Source: Ochrobactrum quorumnocens
GTDB lineage: Bacteria > Pseudomonadota > Alphaproteobacteria > Rhizobiales > Rhizobiaceae
Assembly (NCBI RefSeq): GCF_002278035.1
Contig: NZ_CP022605.1
Span: forward strand, 806,001 to 870,000
Reading direction: 5' to 3'
DNA length: 64,000 bases
Shown here: positions 7,178 through 18,095 of the stretch, in pieces
How the letters are laid out: every line of letters begins with the position of its first letter
Numbering within the stretch: position 1 is the stretch's first letter
Program-made: the position numbers and the translations under genes
Notes under the pieces: model-generated
The model's input: only the letters and a program-made list of their open reading frames with translations
Database searches by the model: none
What the model was told of the DNA's origin: nothing

Positions 7178-9265
7178 ATGACGATAGATGGCAAACTGAT
7201 CAGGGTTGGTGTCGATATTGGCGGAACCTTTACTGATGTGGCGATGGAAGTCGGTGAGACCCTTCATTCGACCAAGGTACTGACGGATTATGCATTTCCG
7301 GAAAACGCCATCATCCAGGCTATTTGTGAGGTCGCCCAAAAAGCTGGAGTGAAGCTTGGTCAGATCGACACCGTTATTCACGGCACGACACTTGCCACCA
7401 ACGCCCTCATTGAGCGGCGCGGAGCCAAAACCGCACTCGTGACAACCAAAGGCTTCCGCGACGTTATCGAAATGCGAACCGAAAGCCGTTTCGAACAATA
7501 TGATCTGGATATTGTTCTTCCGGCGCCGCTTGTTCCGCGTAATGACCGATTGGTTATAAATGAGCGTATCGGCGCAAACGGCGAAATACTGAAGTCTCTC
7601 GATGATGCGGAAGTCGACGCGCTTTGCGAACGCATTATTGCGGAAGGCTATGAAAGTGTCGCCGTTGGCTTTATCCATTCGTATCTTAACGGAGAACACG
7701 AACGTCGTTTCCGTGATCGGCTGTTGTCGAAAAAGCCCGATCTTTCTGTCTCGATTTCGTCGGAAGTGTCTCCGCAGATGCGCGAATTCCAGCGCTTTAA
7801 CACAGTTTGCGCCAACGCTTATGTCAAGCCGCTCATGGCTTCTTATCTTAACCGTCTCGTTGGGCGGTTACGGGAAAATGGGTTGGTTTCGCCCGTCTTT
7901 ATGATTCATTCAGGCGGTGGTATCATTAGCATCGAAAGCGCGATCGAATTCCCTGTTCGTTTGCTGGAATCGGGGCCCGCAGGTGGTGCCATTTTTGCAG
8001 CTTATATCGCTGCCAATCACAAGCTCGATCAGGTTGTCTCCTATGATATGGGCGGGACGACGGCAAAAATCTGTCTGATTGAACAACAGGTTCCAAAGAC
8101 TTCCAAGACTTTTGAAGTAGCGCGTACATATCGTTTCAAGAAGGGCAGCGGCATGCCGATCTCCATTCCGGTTATCGAAATGGTCGAGATAGGAGCAGGT
8201 GGTGGTTCCATTGCAAGCGTCGATTCCATGCAACAGATCCGTGTTGGGCCCCATAGTGCCGGATCGGAACCAGGACCTGCCTGCTATGATCGCGGCGGTA
8301 TTCATCCAACAGTGACAGATGCAGATGTTATTCTTGGTCGCCTTGACCCTGAAAGTTTTGCCGGCGGCGCAATGAAGCTTTCACGCAAAGCTTCCGAAAA
8401 AGCCATGCGAGCTGATATTGGCAGCAAGCTTGGCGCTGATGTTACGACCTCTGCCTACGGCTTGAGTGAAGTCGTTGACGAGAACATGAGTAACGCTGCC
8501 CGCATGCATGCAGTTGAAAACGGCAAGGAATTGTCGGATTTCACCATGATCGCTTTTGGCGGAGCAGCGCCGGTTCATGCCGCACGGCTTTGCGAAAAAC
8601 TAGGTGTCAATGATCTTCTCATTCCGCCCGGCGCAGGGGTTGGTTCCGCCATCGGCTTCTTACGTGCGCCATTTGGTTTTGAATCAGTGCGCAGTGCCTT
8701 TAGCCGTTTAAGCCGCTTTGATGGTGAGGCAATCAATACGGTGATCCGCGAGTTGGTTGAGGAAGCGACCTCCTTCGTTCGTTCCGGCGCGCCTGATGCT
8801 AACCCATCGCTCGAATGCACGGCATATATGCGTTATGCTGGTCAGGGTTGGGAAGTGCCGGTCACGATAAATGTTAGCGATTATAAGGATGCGGATGCCG
8901 TAATTTTCCGCAATCTTTTCGATGAATGTTATGAACGTTTTTTCGGTCGTGTGATTGATGATCTCGATGTTGAGATTGTTAGCTGGTCGCTGCGCGCAAG
9001 CGCAGAAGCTGCGGCCCCTTCGCCTGCAGCGCCCGTGAAAAAGCAATCGCAAGCGGCTGTATCCGGTCAGCGACAGATATTTGACGTTCTCGAAGAACGC
9101 TTTCTGGATGCGTCCATTGTCAAACGTGATGCCATGAAACCTGGTGACTGGATCGCCGGTCCCGCCGTCATCACAGAACGCGAAACGTCAACCATCGTTA
9201 CTGCCAGCCGCGAAGTGATCATGCAGGCGGACGGATGCCTGCTGCTGCGTGCCAAAGCTGCTTAA
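7178..9265 (+). CDS. hyuA: Hydantoinase/oxoprolinase family protein, A subunit
   Basis: 695 aa when started at ATG 7178, chosen because the N-terminal nucleotide-binding motif RVGVDIGGTFTDVAM begins 10 residues in and GGGAG lies upstream; the frame stays open to 7088. The family couples ATP hydrolysis to ring opening of hydantoins or 5-oxoproline. Relatives are subunits of acetone or acetophenone carboxylases. The motif VIHGTTLATNAL and a second phosphate-binding region SYDMGGTTAKICLI are present. It pairs with HyuB 11 bp downstream and follows the ABC importer after 185 bp. Whether it acts on hydantoins, N-methylhydantoin or oxoproline cannot be read from sequence. Confidence 0.9.
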   Translation: MTIDGKLIRVGVDIGGTFTDVAMEVGETLHSTKVLTDYAFPENAIIQAICEVAQKAGVKLGQIDTVIHGTTLATNALIERRGAKTALVTTKGFRDVIEMRTESRFEQYDLDIVLPAPLVPRNDRLVINERIGANGEILKSLDDAEVDALCERIIAEGYESVAVGFIHSYLNGEHERRFRDRLLSKKPDLSVSISSEVSPQMREFQRFNTVCANAYVKPLMASYLNRLVGRLRENGLVSPVFMIHSGGGIISIESAIEFPVRLLESGPAGGAIFAAYIAANHKLDQVVSYDMGGTTAKICLIEQQVPKTSKTFEVARTYRFKKGSGMPISIPVIEMVEIGAGGGSIASVDSMQQIRVGPHSAGSEPGPACYDRGGIHPTVTDADVILGRLDPESFAGGAMKLSRKASEKAMRADIGSKLGADVTTSAYGLSEVVDENMSNAARMHAVENGKELSDFTMIAFGGAAPVHAARLCEKLGVNDLLIPPGAGVGSAIGFLRAPFGFESVRSAFSRLSRFDGEAINTVIRELVEEATSFVRSGAPDANPSLECTAYMRYAGQGWEVPVTINVSDYKDADAVIFRNLFDECYERFFGRVIDDLDVEIVSWSLRASAEAAAPSPAAPVKKQSQAAVSGQRQIFDVLEERFLDASIVKRDAMKPGDWIAGPAVITERETSTIVTASREVIMQADGCLLLRAKAA

Positions 9266-9276
9266 GGAATGTTATC

Positions 9277-10914
9277 ATGACAAAGAAACCCATTTCCGAC
9301 GTCCATATGCAGATCATGTGGAACCGCCTTATTTCAGTTGTTGAAGAACAGGCCGTTACACTCATTCGTACCGCGTTCAGCACCAGTGTACGTGAATCCG
9401 GTGATCTTTCGGCGGGTGTCTTCAACCGCGCTGGCTTGATGATCGCGCAGGCTGTGACAGGTACACCCGGACACGTCAACGCAATGGCGGAAGCTGTCGG
9501 CCATTTCATCAATGATATTGGCCGTGAGAACATTTTCGAAGGTGATGTCTATATTACCAATGATCCTTGGAAGGGAACGGGGCACCTACATGACTTTACG
9601 GTTGTGTCGCCAAGCTTTCGTAAGGGTGAACTGACCGGTTTCTTTGCATGTACCGCTCACGTGGTTGATGTGGGTGGACGGGGTTTCGGGCCGGACGCAA
9701 ATGAAGTTTATGAGGAAGGCATTTTCGTGCCAATCATGAAGTTCGCGGAACGCGGTGTGGTCAACAAGGATCTCGTCAATATTCTGCGCAACAACGTGCG
9801 CGAAAGCCATCAGGTTGTCGGGGATGTCTATTCGCTCGCCGCTTGTAACGAAATCGGGCATCGTCGTCTGATGGACATGATGGATGAGTTCAACCTAGAT
9901 GACCTTGAAGGCTTGGCGGACTTCATCTTCAAACGCAGCTATGATGCAACGCTGGAGCGGCTCGCAGCTTTACCGCACGGGACATATTCCAACGTCATGC
10001 GGGTGGATGGCTATCATGACCCAATTGATATTGCTGTGCGCCTCGACGTACATCCCGATCATATTCTTGCCGACTTTAGCGGTACTTCCGCGCCAAGCCC
10101 CAAAGGCATCAATTGTCCGCTGATCTATTCAGCAGCCTATGCCTGCTACGGCCTGAAATGTTCGCTTGCGCCTGAAATTCCGAACAACCATGCGTCGCTG
10201 CTGCCATTCAAGATAACAGCACCTGTGGATTGTATTCTGAATGCACAACGCCCCGCACCTGTTTCTGTACGCCACGTACTTGGTCATCTCGTGCCTGATG
10301 CGGTGCTGGGTGCAGTTCATAAAATGCTGCCGGATAAAGTTCCGGCAGAGGGATCGGGCGCGCTCTGGAACCTTCATGTCAGTGCGCATCCGCTCACCGG
10401 TGTAAACGCACCAAAGGATGGCGGACATCGTGCGGAAGTGCTCTTGTTCAACAGTGGTGGTACAGGCGCGCGTCCCCAGCTTGATGGTTTGAGTGCAACA
10501 GCCTTTCCAAGTGGCGTGCACTCGATGTCTATCGAAGCGACCGAACATGTTGGACCTGTCATCTTCTGGCGCAAGGAACTGCGTGATGGATCTGGCGGTG
10601 CAGGACAATATCGCGGTGGCCTCGGACAGGTTGTCGAAATAGCCCCGATCGAAGGGCATGAGATTTACTTTAATGCTATGTTCGACCGCATCAAGCATCC
10701 GCCGCGCGGTCGCGAGGGTGGTGAGAATGGCGCTGCGGGCGCAGTCATTCTCGATGACGGCACGATCCTCAACGCCAAGGGCAGGCAGCATGTTCCTGCC
10801 GGTCGGCGTCTTATTCTGGAGCTGCCCGGCGGCGGAGGCTACGGGCCAGTTGACAGGCGTTCAGAAGAGGCTGTGCGGCGCGATTTCGAATTTGACTATG
10901 TTGTGAACGAGTAA
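9277..10914 (+). CDS. hyuB: Hydantoinase/oxoprolinase family protein, B subunit
   Basis: 545 aa from ATG 9277, preceded by AAGGA. The frame stays open to 9235 but overlaps hyuA without need. Landmarks of the HyuB family are seen: TAFSTSVRESGDLSAGVF, the TGTPGHVNAM region, YITNDPWKGTGHLHDF and the C-terminal ELPGGGGYGP. It forms the heteromeric enzyme with HyuA. A hairpin terminator follows at 10927, so the operon core probably ends here, although the aminotransferase begins only 68 bp further on. Confidence 0.9.
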   Translation: MTKKPISDVHMQIMWNRLISVVEEQAVTLIRTAFSTSVRESGDLSAGVFNRAGLMIAQAVTGTPGHVNAMAEAVGHFINDIGRENIFEGDVYITNDPWKGTGHLHDFTVVSPSFRKGELTGFFACTAHVVDVGGRGFGPDANEVYEEGIFVPIMKFAERGVVNKDLVNILRNNVRESHQVVGDVYSLAACNEIGHRRLMDMMDEFNLDDLEGLADFIFKRSYDATLERLAALPHGTYSNVMRVDGYHDPIDIAVRLDVHPDHILADFSGTSAPSPKGINCPLIYSAAYACYGLKCSLAPEIPNNHASLLPFKITAPVDCILNAQRPAPVSVRHVLGHLVPDAVLGAVHKMLPDKVPAEGSGALWNLHVSAHPLTGVNAPKDGGHRAEVLLFNSGGTGARPQLDGLSATAFPSGVHSMSIEATEHVGPVIFWRKELRDGSGGAGQYRGGLGQVVEIAPIEGHEIYFNAMFDRIKHPPRGREGGENGAAGAVILDDGTILNAKGRQHVPAGRRLILELPGGGGYGPVDRRSEEAVRRDFEFDYVVNE

Positions 10915-10926
10915 TTTTGAGAACCA

Positions 10927-10955
10927 AGAGGCCGCCATTTGGGCGGCTTCTTTTG
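10927..10955 (+). terminator. Rho-independent terminator after hyuB
   Basis: A GC-rich stem (AGAGGCCGCC pairing with GGCGGCTTCT, one G-T pair) with a short ATTTG loop, followed by a T-rich run. It sits between hyuB and the aminotransferase and may reduce rather than abolish readthrough. Confidence 0.75.
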
Positions 10956-10982
10956 TCTCACCGAGTGAAAAGAGCGTTTTAA

Positions 10983-12185
10983 ATGAATTATGAAAATCGC
11001 CGATCATCTGGCATTCAGGCGTCTCCCAGCATGGCAGTCTCAATGGCCGCCAAAAAGCTGCGCGCTGAAGGACGAGACATTGTCGATCTCTCTTTGGGAG
11101 AGCCAGATTTTGAGCCGCCAGCCCATATTGTGGACGCCGCATGTGCTGCCGTAAAATTAGGAGGCATCCGTTATGGCGCGGCTGCGGGAAGTGAAGCACT
11201 CCGTAATGCAATCATTGCCAAGTTCAAACGAGACAATCAGCTTGATTTCAACCTTGATGAATTGACGGTCGCTAACGGTGCCAAGCAGATATTGTTCGAT
11301 GCATTTCTGGCAACTCTTGAAGAGGGGGACGAGGTTGTCATTCCGACCCCTTGCTGGGTATCTTATGCAGATATTGTTTCGCTCCATGGCGGCAAACCAG
11401 TTCTTGTAGGATGCGGAGCGGAAACAGGTTTTAAACTCACAGCGGCGCTGCTTGAAGCAGCGATCACGCCGCGTACTCGCTGGCTGATGCTCAACTCCCC
11501 CTCTAATCCGACAGGTGCCGTTTACAGCGCCGATGAATATGCGCAACTGGCTTCTGTGCTTGAAAAGCACGAAAGCATTCTCATTCTTTCCGACGAGATT
11601 TATGAACATATCTTGTTGCGTGGCGTGCCTTTCGTCTCCTTTGGCAGCGTATGTCCGCAATTGCGGGAGCGCACGCTGATCGTCAATGGCGTCTCAAAAG
11701 CCTATGCTATGACCGGATGGCGTGTCGGTTACGCGGCTGGGCCAAAGGCACTGATTGCAAGTATCAACAAAATGCAGTCCCAAAGCGTCACCTCTGTCTG
11801 TGGCATTGCACAGGCAGCGGCTAAAGCGGCGCTAGATGGCGATCAGGCATTTGTAAATAGGGCTGCGAAAATTTTTAGCCGACGCGCTGATCTTGTGGCT
11901 ACCCATCTGGTCCAGATTCCGCAGATTGATTTTCTCAAACCGGATGGGGCATTTTATGCCTTCATCGGACTTAGCAAACTGTTTGGCAAGAAAACTAGAT
12001 CCGGTACTACGCTTAATGATGACACAGACGTTGCCAGTTATCTGCTCAACGCATTTGGCGTATCGAGTGTGCCAGGCATAGCGTTTGGTGCGCCGGGTTT
12101 CATTCGGCTATCGATTGCTGCTTCTGAAGAAGAACTCGTTAAAGCATGTTGTCGCCTAAATGATATGGTCGCCGGTTTACCTTAG
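10983..12185 (+). CDS. Class I/II PLP-dependent aminotransferase
   Basis: 400 aa. It is an aspartate-aminotransferase-like fold type I enzyme: LSLGEPDFEPP near residue 36, LNSPSNPTGAVY near 175, ILSDEIYEHI near 200, and the PLP-binding lysine in NGVSKAYAMTGWRVGYAAGP at about residue 238. The C-terminal arginine that binds the substrate carboxylate lies in PGFIRLSIAA. Next to the hydantoinase operon, it would logically deaminate the amino acid released by ring opening (inference). It starts 68 bp after hyuB, past a terminator. A second hairpin follows its stop. Confidence 0.9.
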   Translation: MNYENRRSSGIQASPSMAVSMAAKKLRAEGRDIVDLSLGEPDFEPPAHIVDAACAAVKLGGIRYGAAAGSEALRNAIIAKFKRDNQLDFNLDELTVANGAKQILFDAFLATLEEGDEVVIPTPCWVSYADIVSLHGGKPVLVGCGAETGFKLTAALLEAAITPRTRWLMLNSPSNPTGAVYSADEYAQLASVLEKHESILILSDEIYEHILLRGVPFVSFGSVCPQLRERTLIVNGVSKAYAMTGWRVGYAAGPKALIASINKMQSQSVTSVCGIAQAAAKAALDGDQAFVNRAAKIFSRRADLVATHLVQIPQIDFLKPDGAFYAFIGLSKLFGKKTRSGTTLNDDTDVASYLLNAFGVSSVPGIAFGAPGFIRLSIAASEEELVKACCRLNDMVAGLP

Positions 12186-12195
12186 AACCTAAAAC

Positions 12196-12223
12196 AAAGC
12201 CGCAGGTCAAAACCTGCGGCTTT
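12196..12223. terminator. Bidirectional terminator between convergent genes
   Basis: A perfect 12-bp stem AAAGCCGCAGGT with a CAAA loop, ending in TTT on each strand. It lies between the aminotransferase (+) and the dehydratase (-) and can stop both. Confidence 0.85.
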
Positions 12224-12239
12224 CGTTCATTTCTGTGCG

Positions 12240-13235
<996 letters not shown>

Positions 13236-13241
<6 letters not shown>

Positions 13242-13970
13242 GTTATCGCGAGCCTGCCGCAGAATCGCGCGATAGCGCTTTTGGCTTCCCTTAAGATGGC
13301 TGCGCATCGCTTCGCGTGCGCCTTCTTCATCGCTAGTGGCAATAGCCTCGATAATCCGCTCATGCTCCTTATGCAGGTGGGCAATATAATTGCCGGAACT
13401 GGTATCATTTCCCGATTGCAGTGCTGCGCGTGGGATAACACCGCTACCAATCATCGTCAAAAACTCGCGAAAGCGTGGATTATTGGAGGCATCTGCGATG
13501 GCAATATGGAGAGCAAAGTCGGCTTCGGCAGTGGATTGGCCAGCTTCAAGACAAGCGAGCACCTGCCGGTGGCAAATGATGATATTCTCTTCCTGCTGTG
13601 GAGAACGCCTTACGGCAGCAAGGCCTGCGGCTTCAATCTCAACGCCCGTTCTGAGTTCCAAAAGTTCGATAACTGACGAGATACGTTCATAATTCAAATT
13701 CTGAAATGGCAGTATCTCCTGCGGCTGTGCGTCGAGCACGAACACACCCGCACCCTGTCGTGCTTCAACCAAGCCGTCTGCGCGTAAGGCAGCAATGGCC
13801 TCGCGGATGACCGTTCGGCTCACACCCATCGATTCCGTGAGCTTTGCTTCACTTGGCAATTTCATTCCGGGTTTAAAGGTGCCGGACTGGATTGCTTCCC
13901 TGAGCTCGCCGCTCACTTTGACGACAAGATTGCCGGTTATTCGGGGTGCAGGCTCGTTTTTCTTGCTCAC
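13236..13970 (-). CDS. FadR-type GntR transcriptional regulator (FCD domain)
   Basis: 244 aa, GTG start at 13970 with AAGG just upstream. The winged helix carries SRTVIREAIAALRADGLVEA followed by a GAGVFV wing, nearly the same as in the regulator at 2317-3057. The C-terminal FCD domain has ADFALHIAIADASNN and HKEHERIIEAI as likely metal and ligand positions. It precedes kdgD on the same strand and marks the right end of the hydantoinase island. Probable target: kdgD and possibly its own gene. Upstream, CTTGTAACAAG at 14001 is a plausible operator. Confidence 0.9.
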
Positions 13971-14000
13971 TACCTTGATCTTTCTGAATTGGATTTTAAT

Positions 14001-14011
14001 CTTGTAACAAG
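14001..14011. promoter_or_regulatory. Candidate operator upstream of gntR
   Basis: CTTGTAACAAG is a perfect odd-centred palindrome 31 bp before the GTG start of the regulator at 13970. TTGT-N-ACAA is the general form of FadR-subfamily operators. The rest of the 229-bp gap to the next gene shows nothing further. Confidence 0.4.
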
Positions 14012-14199
14012 ACCCGGTTCAACCGACAAGGCAGGTTTGGAAGGTGATCATATATATAGGCACTTGGGATTGAAATAGAACTCAATCCGTTGGGTGTTCT
14101 TCACTGGCGATCTGGTAGCCGTGAAGTGTATCTGCTTAACATCGTTCGGATAGGACTGTCCCATCTTCAGATTTGACGGCACGCATCTGGCCACTGGAA

Positions 14200-14961
14200 T
14201 TATTTGAGATAGTGAATGTGAGGTCGCCCGGTGTAGGGAGATGGTTCCACACGCGCATCAATCGAGAACACCTCTTTGAGAATATTCTCGTTAATTACCT
14301 CTTCCGGCGTTCCGGACGCCACGACCTTTCCTGACAGCATAACGATCAGCTCATCGCAAAACATGGCTGCGTGATTAAGATCATGCAAAGCAATGATGCT
14401 CGTGATCGGCAGCCCGCAAACCAGTTTTAACAAGCTCATCTGGTGCTGAACATCCAGATGATTGGTGGGTTCATCTAGGATAAGTTCTTTTGGCGTCTGC
14501 GCCAGCGCTCTGGCTATATGTGCGCGTTGCTTCTCCCCACCTGACAGGCTTTGCCACTGTTCATTTTTTTTGGCCGTCATGCCAGTGCGTTCAATTGCAT
14601 CCTGCACAGCCGTCTCGTCCACGATTGTCCAGCCTGAGAACATCGATCTGTGCGCAAAACGCCCAAGTCTTACGACGTCCATAACTTTGAGATTGGCATT
14701 GGTCGTTGCATGTTGCTCAACAAAAGCAACACGCTGCGCGACACTGCGCCGTGCAACCGCACTGATATCCTTTTCATCAAGCAAGACATGCCCGGAATGA
14801 GGGCGTTTTAATCCTGCGATCAGGCGTAATAACGATGTTTTTCCTGAGCCGTTTGGGCCCAAAAGCCCAAGCATCTTTCCAGGCTTCGCTTCGAAAGACA
14901 CGTTGTCGATTATGATTTTCTTCCCAATTTTCCAAATTAGATTTTCGACTTTGATCGTCAT
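14200..14961 (-). CDS. Iron-siderophore/heme-type ABC transporter, ATP-binding protein
   Basis: 253 aa from ATG 14961, which overlaps the permease stop as ATGA; longer upstream starts would run deep into the permease gene. It carries Walker A GPNGSGKTS, signature LSGGEKQRAHIARAL, Walker B ELILDEPTNHLD and the switch residue in IALHDLNHA. This is the FecE/FhuC/HmuV/BtuD class that energises uptake of ferric siderophores, heme or cobalamin. It is the last gene of a three-gene operon (SBP, permease, ATPase) joined by 4-nt overlaps. Confidence 0.92.
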   Translation of the reverse strand: MTIKVENLIWKIGKKIIIDNVSFEAKPGKMLGLLGPNGSGKTSLLRLIAGLKRPHSGHVLLDEKDISAVARRSVAQRVAFVEQHATTNANLKVMDVVRLGRFAHRSMFSGWTIVDETAVQDAIERTGMTAKKNEQWQSLSGGEKQRAHIARALAQTPKELILDEPTNHLDVQHQMSLLKLVCGLPITSIIALHDLNHAAMFCDELIVMLSGKVVASGTPEEVINENILKEVFSIDARVEPSPYTGRPHIHYLK

Positions 14962-15998
14962 GACGGGCGCTGAAACCGGTAAAGAATGAAAGAGAAAAAT
15001 GGCACGCCGACAAGTGCGGTCACCACACCGATGGGGAGGACTTGTTGCGGTATCAGTGCGCGCGAAGCGATATCGGCCAGTACCATGAAGATCGCACCAA
15101 CAACGACGCATGCGGGCAACAATCTTATGTGCAGCGGCCCGACGATGAAGCGTGCAGCATGAGGGACAACGAGCCCGACAAAGCCTATTGAACCAACCAT
15201 GCTCACGATAGTGGCCGTCGTCATTGCCGTGAGCGCAAATAGAACAATTCGCGCGCGGCCGACATTGACGCCGAGTGAGGCGGCGGCTTCATCGCCGAAA
15301 GCAAACGCATCCAGAACATGGGCATAGAGAAGGCACGCGATAAACCCGAGGGTGATGACGACGGACACCAGCATGAATTCTGGCCAGCGAACGCCTCCGA
15401 AGCTCCCAAGCAACCAGAACATGACGTCGCGGGCCTGCTGTGCGTTGCCGGAAGTGGTAACAATGTACGATGTAGCGGCATTGAAAAGCTGCGATGCAGC
15501 GACGCCCGCCAGAATTGTGCGATCCGCACCACCCCGTGTGCCATTGGAGAGGAGCGCAACGAAGAAAAAAGCCACAAAAGCGCCAACGAATGCGCCCGCT
15601 GACAATGAAACCGCACCAGCGCCAATGCCCAAAATGACCACCGTTACAGCACCAGTCGATGCGCCAGCCGAAATACCCAAAACATAAGGCTCAGCCAGCG
15701 GATTGCGCAAAAGTGACTGCATGATCGCGCCAGAAAGAGCGAGACCTGCGCCACAAAATGCAGCCACCAACGCGCGGCTGAGACGGTAATCCCAGATCAC
15801 TGTCTCATGAATCCGATTAAGCTCGACAGAACTCCATCCAAGGCGATTGGTTATCGTTGTAAACGTTGTCGATAATGGGATCGGCAAATCACCAATCCCG
15901 ACGCTAATACCAACCACGAATCCGATGGCGACAAGCGAAGCGAGCAACATAATGCTGAAAGCACTCAAATGCCTTAAAGAATGGCCGGTAGCATTCAC
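14958..15998 (-). CDS. Iron-siderophore/heme-type ABC transporter permease (FecCD/BtuC family)
   Basis: 346 aa with about ten hydrophobic segments. FecCD-family landmarks include RLSRALVAAFCGAGLALSGAI, the PLAEPYVLGISAGASTGA region and PHAARFIVGP. It forms the inner-membrane homodimer of a type II importer. Its start overlaps the binding-protein stop by 4 nt, and its stop overlaps the ATPase start by 4 nt. The substrate class is iron chelate, heme or corrinoid; sequence alone does not decide. Confidence 0.92.
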   Translation of the reverse strand: MNATGHSLRHLSAFSIMLLASLVAIGFVVGISVGIGDLPIPLSTTFTTITNRLGWSSVELNRIHETVIWDYRLSRALVAAFCGAGLALSGAIMQSLLRNPLAEPYVLGISAGASTGAVTVVILGIGAGAVSLSAGAFVGAFVAFFFVALLSNGTRGGADRTILAGVAASQLFNAATSYIVTTSGNAQQARDVMFWLLGSFGGVRWPEFMLVSVVITLGFIACLLYAHVLDAFAFGDEAAASLGVNVGRARIVLFALTAMTTATIVSMVGSIGFVGLVVPHAARFIVGPLHIRLLPACVVVGAIFMVLADIASRALIPQQVLPIGVVTALVGVPFFSFILYRFQRPS

Positions 15999-17017
15999 TT
16001 GAGAATACCAAGCGCTTTCAGCTGTGCTGCGACCTGTTCTGCACCATAAATTGTACGAATGGTCGGGTTCATGGCCTGTCCATCCATGACGGCAATGGCC
16101 CTGTTTTTGACAGCAGGCATCTGGCTCACTGCTGGGTCTGTGTTTAGGAAATGAATTTTAGTTTCAGGCTTGTCGAGCTCCCAACGATTACGATCGAGAT
16201 TTGCAATAACAATGACATCTGGGTTGGCGGCAATAATACTTTCCCAACCAAGCGTCGGCCACTCAGCTTCCGCTTTGATGGCGTTTTTGCCACCCAGAAC
16301 ATCAGCGATGAAGCTTGAAGCGCCGTTTCCACCACCTAAATAGGCATCTGCCGATGGCGACGGACTGGAAAACCAGAATAGGTAAGAAAGCTTCCTGCCG
16401 CTCGCAGGAACGCTGGCGCGCAAAGCTGTTTCGCGTGCTTTGAAATCCGCAATCAGTGCTTGACCACGATCGGAGACATCGAAAATCTGCGAAAGCTCGT
16501 CGATCTCCTTATACAGAAGCTCCATGTTCCACAGCTTGTCGCGGCTGCCATACTCATCCTTGATTTGCTCTGTACTTAGACAGGTGCTCGGCGAAAGATA
16601 GGTCGCAACGCCAACCTTGTCGAAATCGTTACGTTTTGCGACTTTGCTGTTCGGTCCGATGAGGCTTGGGAGAGCTGAAGCTACGAAATCCGGATTCTCT
16701 GCAAGCATCGATTCAAAAGTTGGGAACTCAACGGTCAGAAGCTTCACTTTGGAATTGGCAACTTCAAGCTGCGGTAGAACCTTACTGGGCCAGAACGCTG
16801 TTGCCGCCATTTTGTCTTCAAGGCCGAGAAGTAACATAATCTCGGCGCTATTTTGACCAAGGCCGATAGCGTGTTCGGGCGCTTTTGCAAACGTCACTTT
16901 CGTTCCGCAATTGTCCAATATCAGTGGATACTGCGTGGCCGCTTCCGCTGGGTGGTTGTGAAGTGCAAACACGGAAAGGAGGCCCGTAGCGGCCAGAAGA
17001 GTTTTCATTGCGAACAC
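15995..17017 (-). CDS. Periplasmic binding protein of siderophore/heme importer (FepB/FecB type)
   Basis: 340 aa. The signal peptide ends near AEAA (residue about 27), and a second in-frame ATG at residue 4 is an equally good start. The family III binding-protein fold shows as VGLGQNSAEIMLLLGL-like and NPDFVASALPSL segments, then GWESIIAANPDVIVIAN in the second lobe. Cysteines near residues 37 and 145 could form a disulfide. It is first in the operon with the permease and ATPase. Upstream lies a 425-bp gap without a recognisable cobalamin riboswitch or outer-membrane receptor gene. Confidence 0.88.
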   Translation of the reverse strand: MFAMKTLLAATGLLSVFALHNHPAEAATQYPLILDNCGTKVTFAKAPEHAIGLGQNSAEIMLLLGLEDKMAATAFWPSKVLPQLEVANSKVKLLTVEFPTFESMLAENPDFVASALPSLIGPNSKVAKRNDFDKVGVATYLSPSTCLSTEQIKDEYGSRDKLWNMELLYKEIDELSQIFDVSDRGQALIADFKARETALRASVPASGRKLSYLFWFSSPSPSADAYLGGGNGASSFIADVLGGKNAIKAEAEWPTLGWESIIAANPDVIVIANLDRNRWELDKPETKIHFLNTDPAVSQMPAVKNRAIAVMDGQAMNPTIRTIYGAEQVAAQLKALGILK

Positions 17018-17442
17018 TGATAATATCCTGAATTGTGGGTCGGGTTTACCGTTAGCCTTGGGAAACTGGCTTCTCTATAGTCTGAATGATGTTTTCGAAA
17101 CAAGACTTAGTTGGTCCTGTTTTAACCCATAGCGGTCGAAGCAACTTACCAAGAGACGACAATTTTTGTATTCGCGGCAAGAATGCCTGGTGCAAAGCAC
17201 CAGGATAGATAGATGCGGCCCCCGTTATGGTAGTCAACGATCCACGCGTTCGATCACTCGGCGGTAAGCGTCGGGGCGAGGGGTCGTTAAAATGACTGCT
17301 CAGAGCATTCACACGGCTATCGCTCCAACCGTCAAATCGGACTGGCTATTGACGCTCCGGCGCGATCTAAGTCACATCAATCATTCGTGTAAACTAAATC
17401 CCACAAAACAGGACTAGAGCGCCATTTCGAAACCAGCCGAGA
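17018..17442. other. Upstream region of the iron-type ABC operon
   Basis: About 425 bp without a convincing gene. I looked for conserved cobalamin-riboswitch segments on the minus strand and did not see them. The one clear structure is a perfect hairpin at 17186-17204. An AT-containing stretch near 17400 could hold a promoter but no consensus stands out. Confidence 0.4.
17186..17204. repeat. Perfect 8-bp stem hairpin
   Basis: CCTGGTGC-AAA-GCACCAGG. It would lie about 170 nt upstream of the binding-protein start in the minus-strand leader. No T-run follows on either strand, so it is not a standard terminator. It could be an operator or a leader structure. Confidence 0.5.
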
Positions 17443-17627
17443 TTGCCTTACACTTGCGTTTGCTTTGGTGGGGCTTCAAAGAAGAATAGAAATTCTCTGC
17501 TGTCATTTGTAGCTGTACGATGGGTTCAGACGATGATTGAGCTACGGGGTCCCGAAGCAAGAGATGCGGTTACAGTGCAAAATCGGCTTCGGCAACTCAG
17601 TATGATAGATACATTACCTGATGATGT

Positions 17628-18095
17628 ATGGAAGTGCTTGATCTCAAGCTAGATTGTCGAGCGATGACGCCCATCAGTCGTGAAATATGGCTGAGAGGCG
17701 CGACGTATAGACAAAGTGATTTGCGAATAGCAATTGGACATCAATTCCCTCCATGGCTACCCTCATTCACTGGCATGTTGGACTTTGAAATAGAATGCTG
17801 CGACGGCATTGCTATTCGTAGAGCCATCAGAATAGTCGCGGTTCACCTGAATGTGTCATACAAGAACGTCCCCAATAGATTTCGCACCATAATAGGGTGC
17901 GAAGAACGATTACAATTCCCAGGATGCAATGAAGACGGAAGACCTCATTACCTTATTCCTTGGGCTCTGGCACAGATGAAGACGGAACCTTATTCTGTTT
18001 CCGTGTTGGCGTCACTCGTCGCCCGTTTGCCAAATCCCCACGTTTTTGCGAGTGAACTGCGAGAGGCAGAATGGTTTGGCGAAGTCATTGGATAA
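17628..18095 (+). CDS. Doubtful hypothetical ORF, 155 aa
   Basis: An open frame from ATG 17628 whose last 106 bp overlap the 3' end of the MucR-like gene on the other strand. The product has no recognisable motif. A second short frame (17443-17652) overlaps its start, which could mean one older gene split by a frameshift. Composition differs from the surrounding solid genes. I list it because nothing else explains 17440-17990, but it may be an eroded gene. Confidence 0.22.
   Translation: MEVLDLKLDCRAMTPISREIWLRGATYRQSDLRIAIGHQFPPWLPSFTGMLDFEIECCDGIAIRRAIRIVAVHLNVSYKNVPNRFRTIIGCEERLQFPGCNEDGRPHYLIPWALAQMKTEPYSVSVLASLVARLPNPHVFASELREAEWFGEVIG

Noticed and set aside
17018-17312. Possible cobalamin riboswitch upstream of the BtuC-like transporter
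   Set aside because: The conserved riboswitch segments were not found on the minus strand. Only an unrelated hairpin is present.
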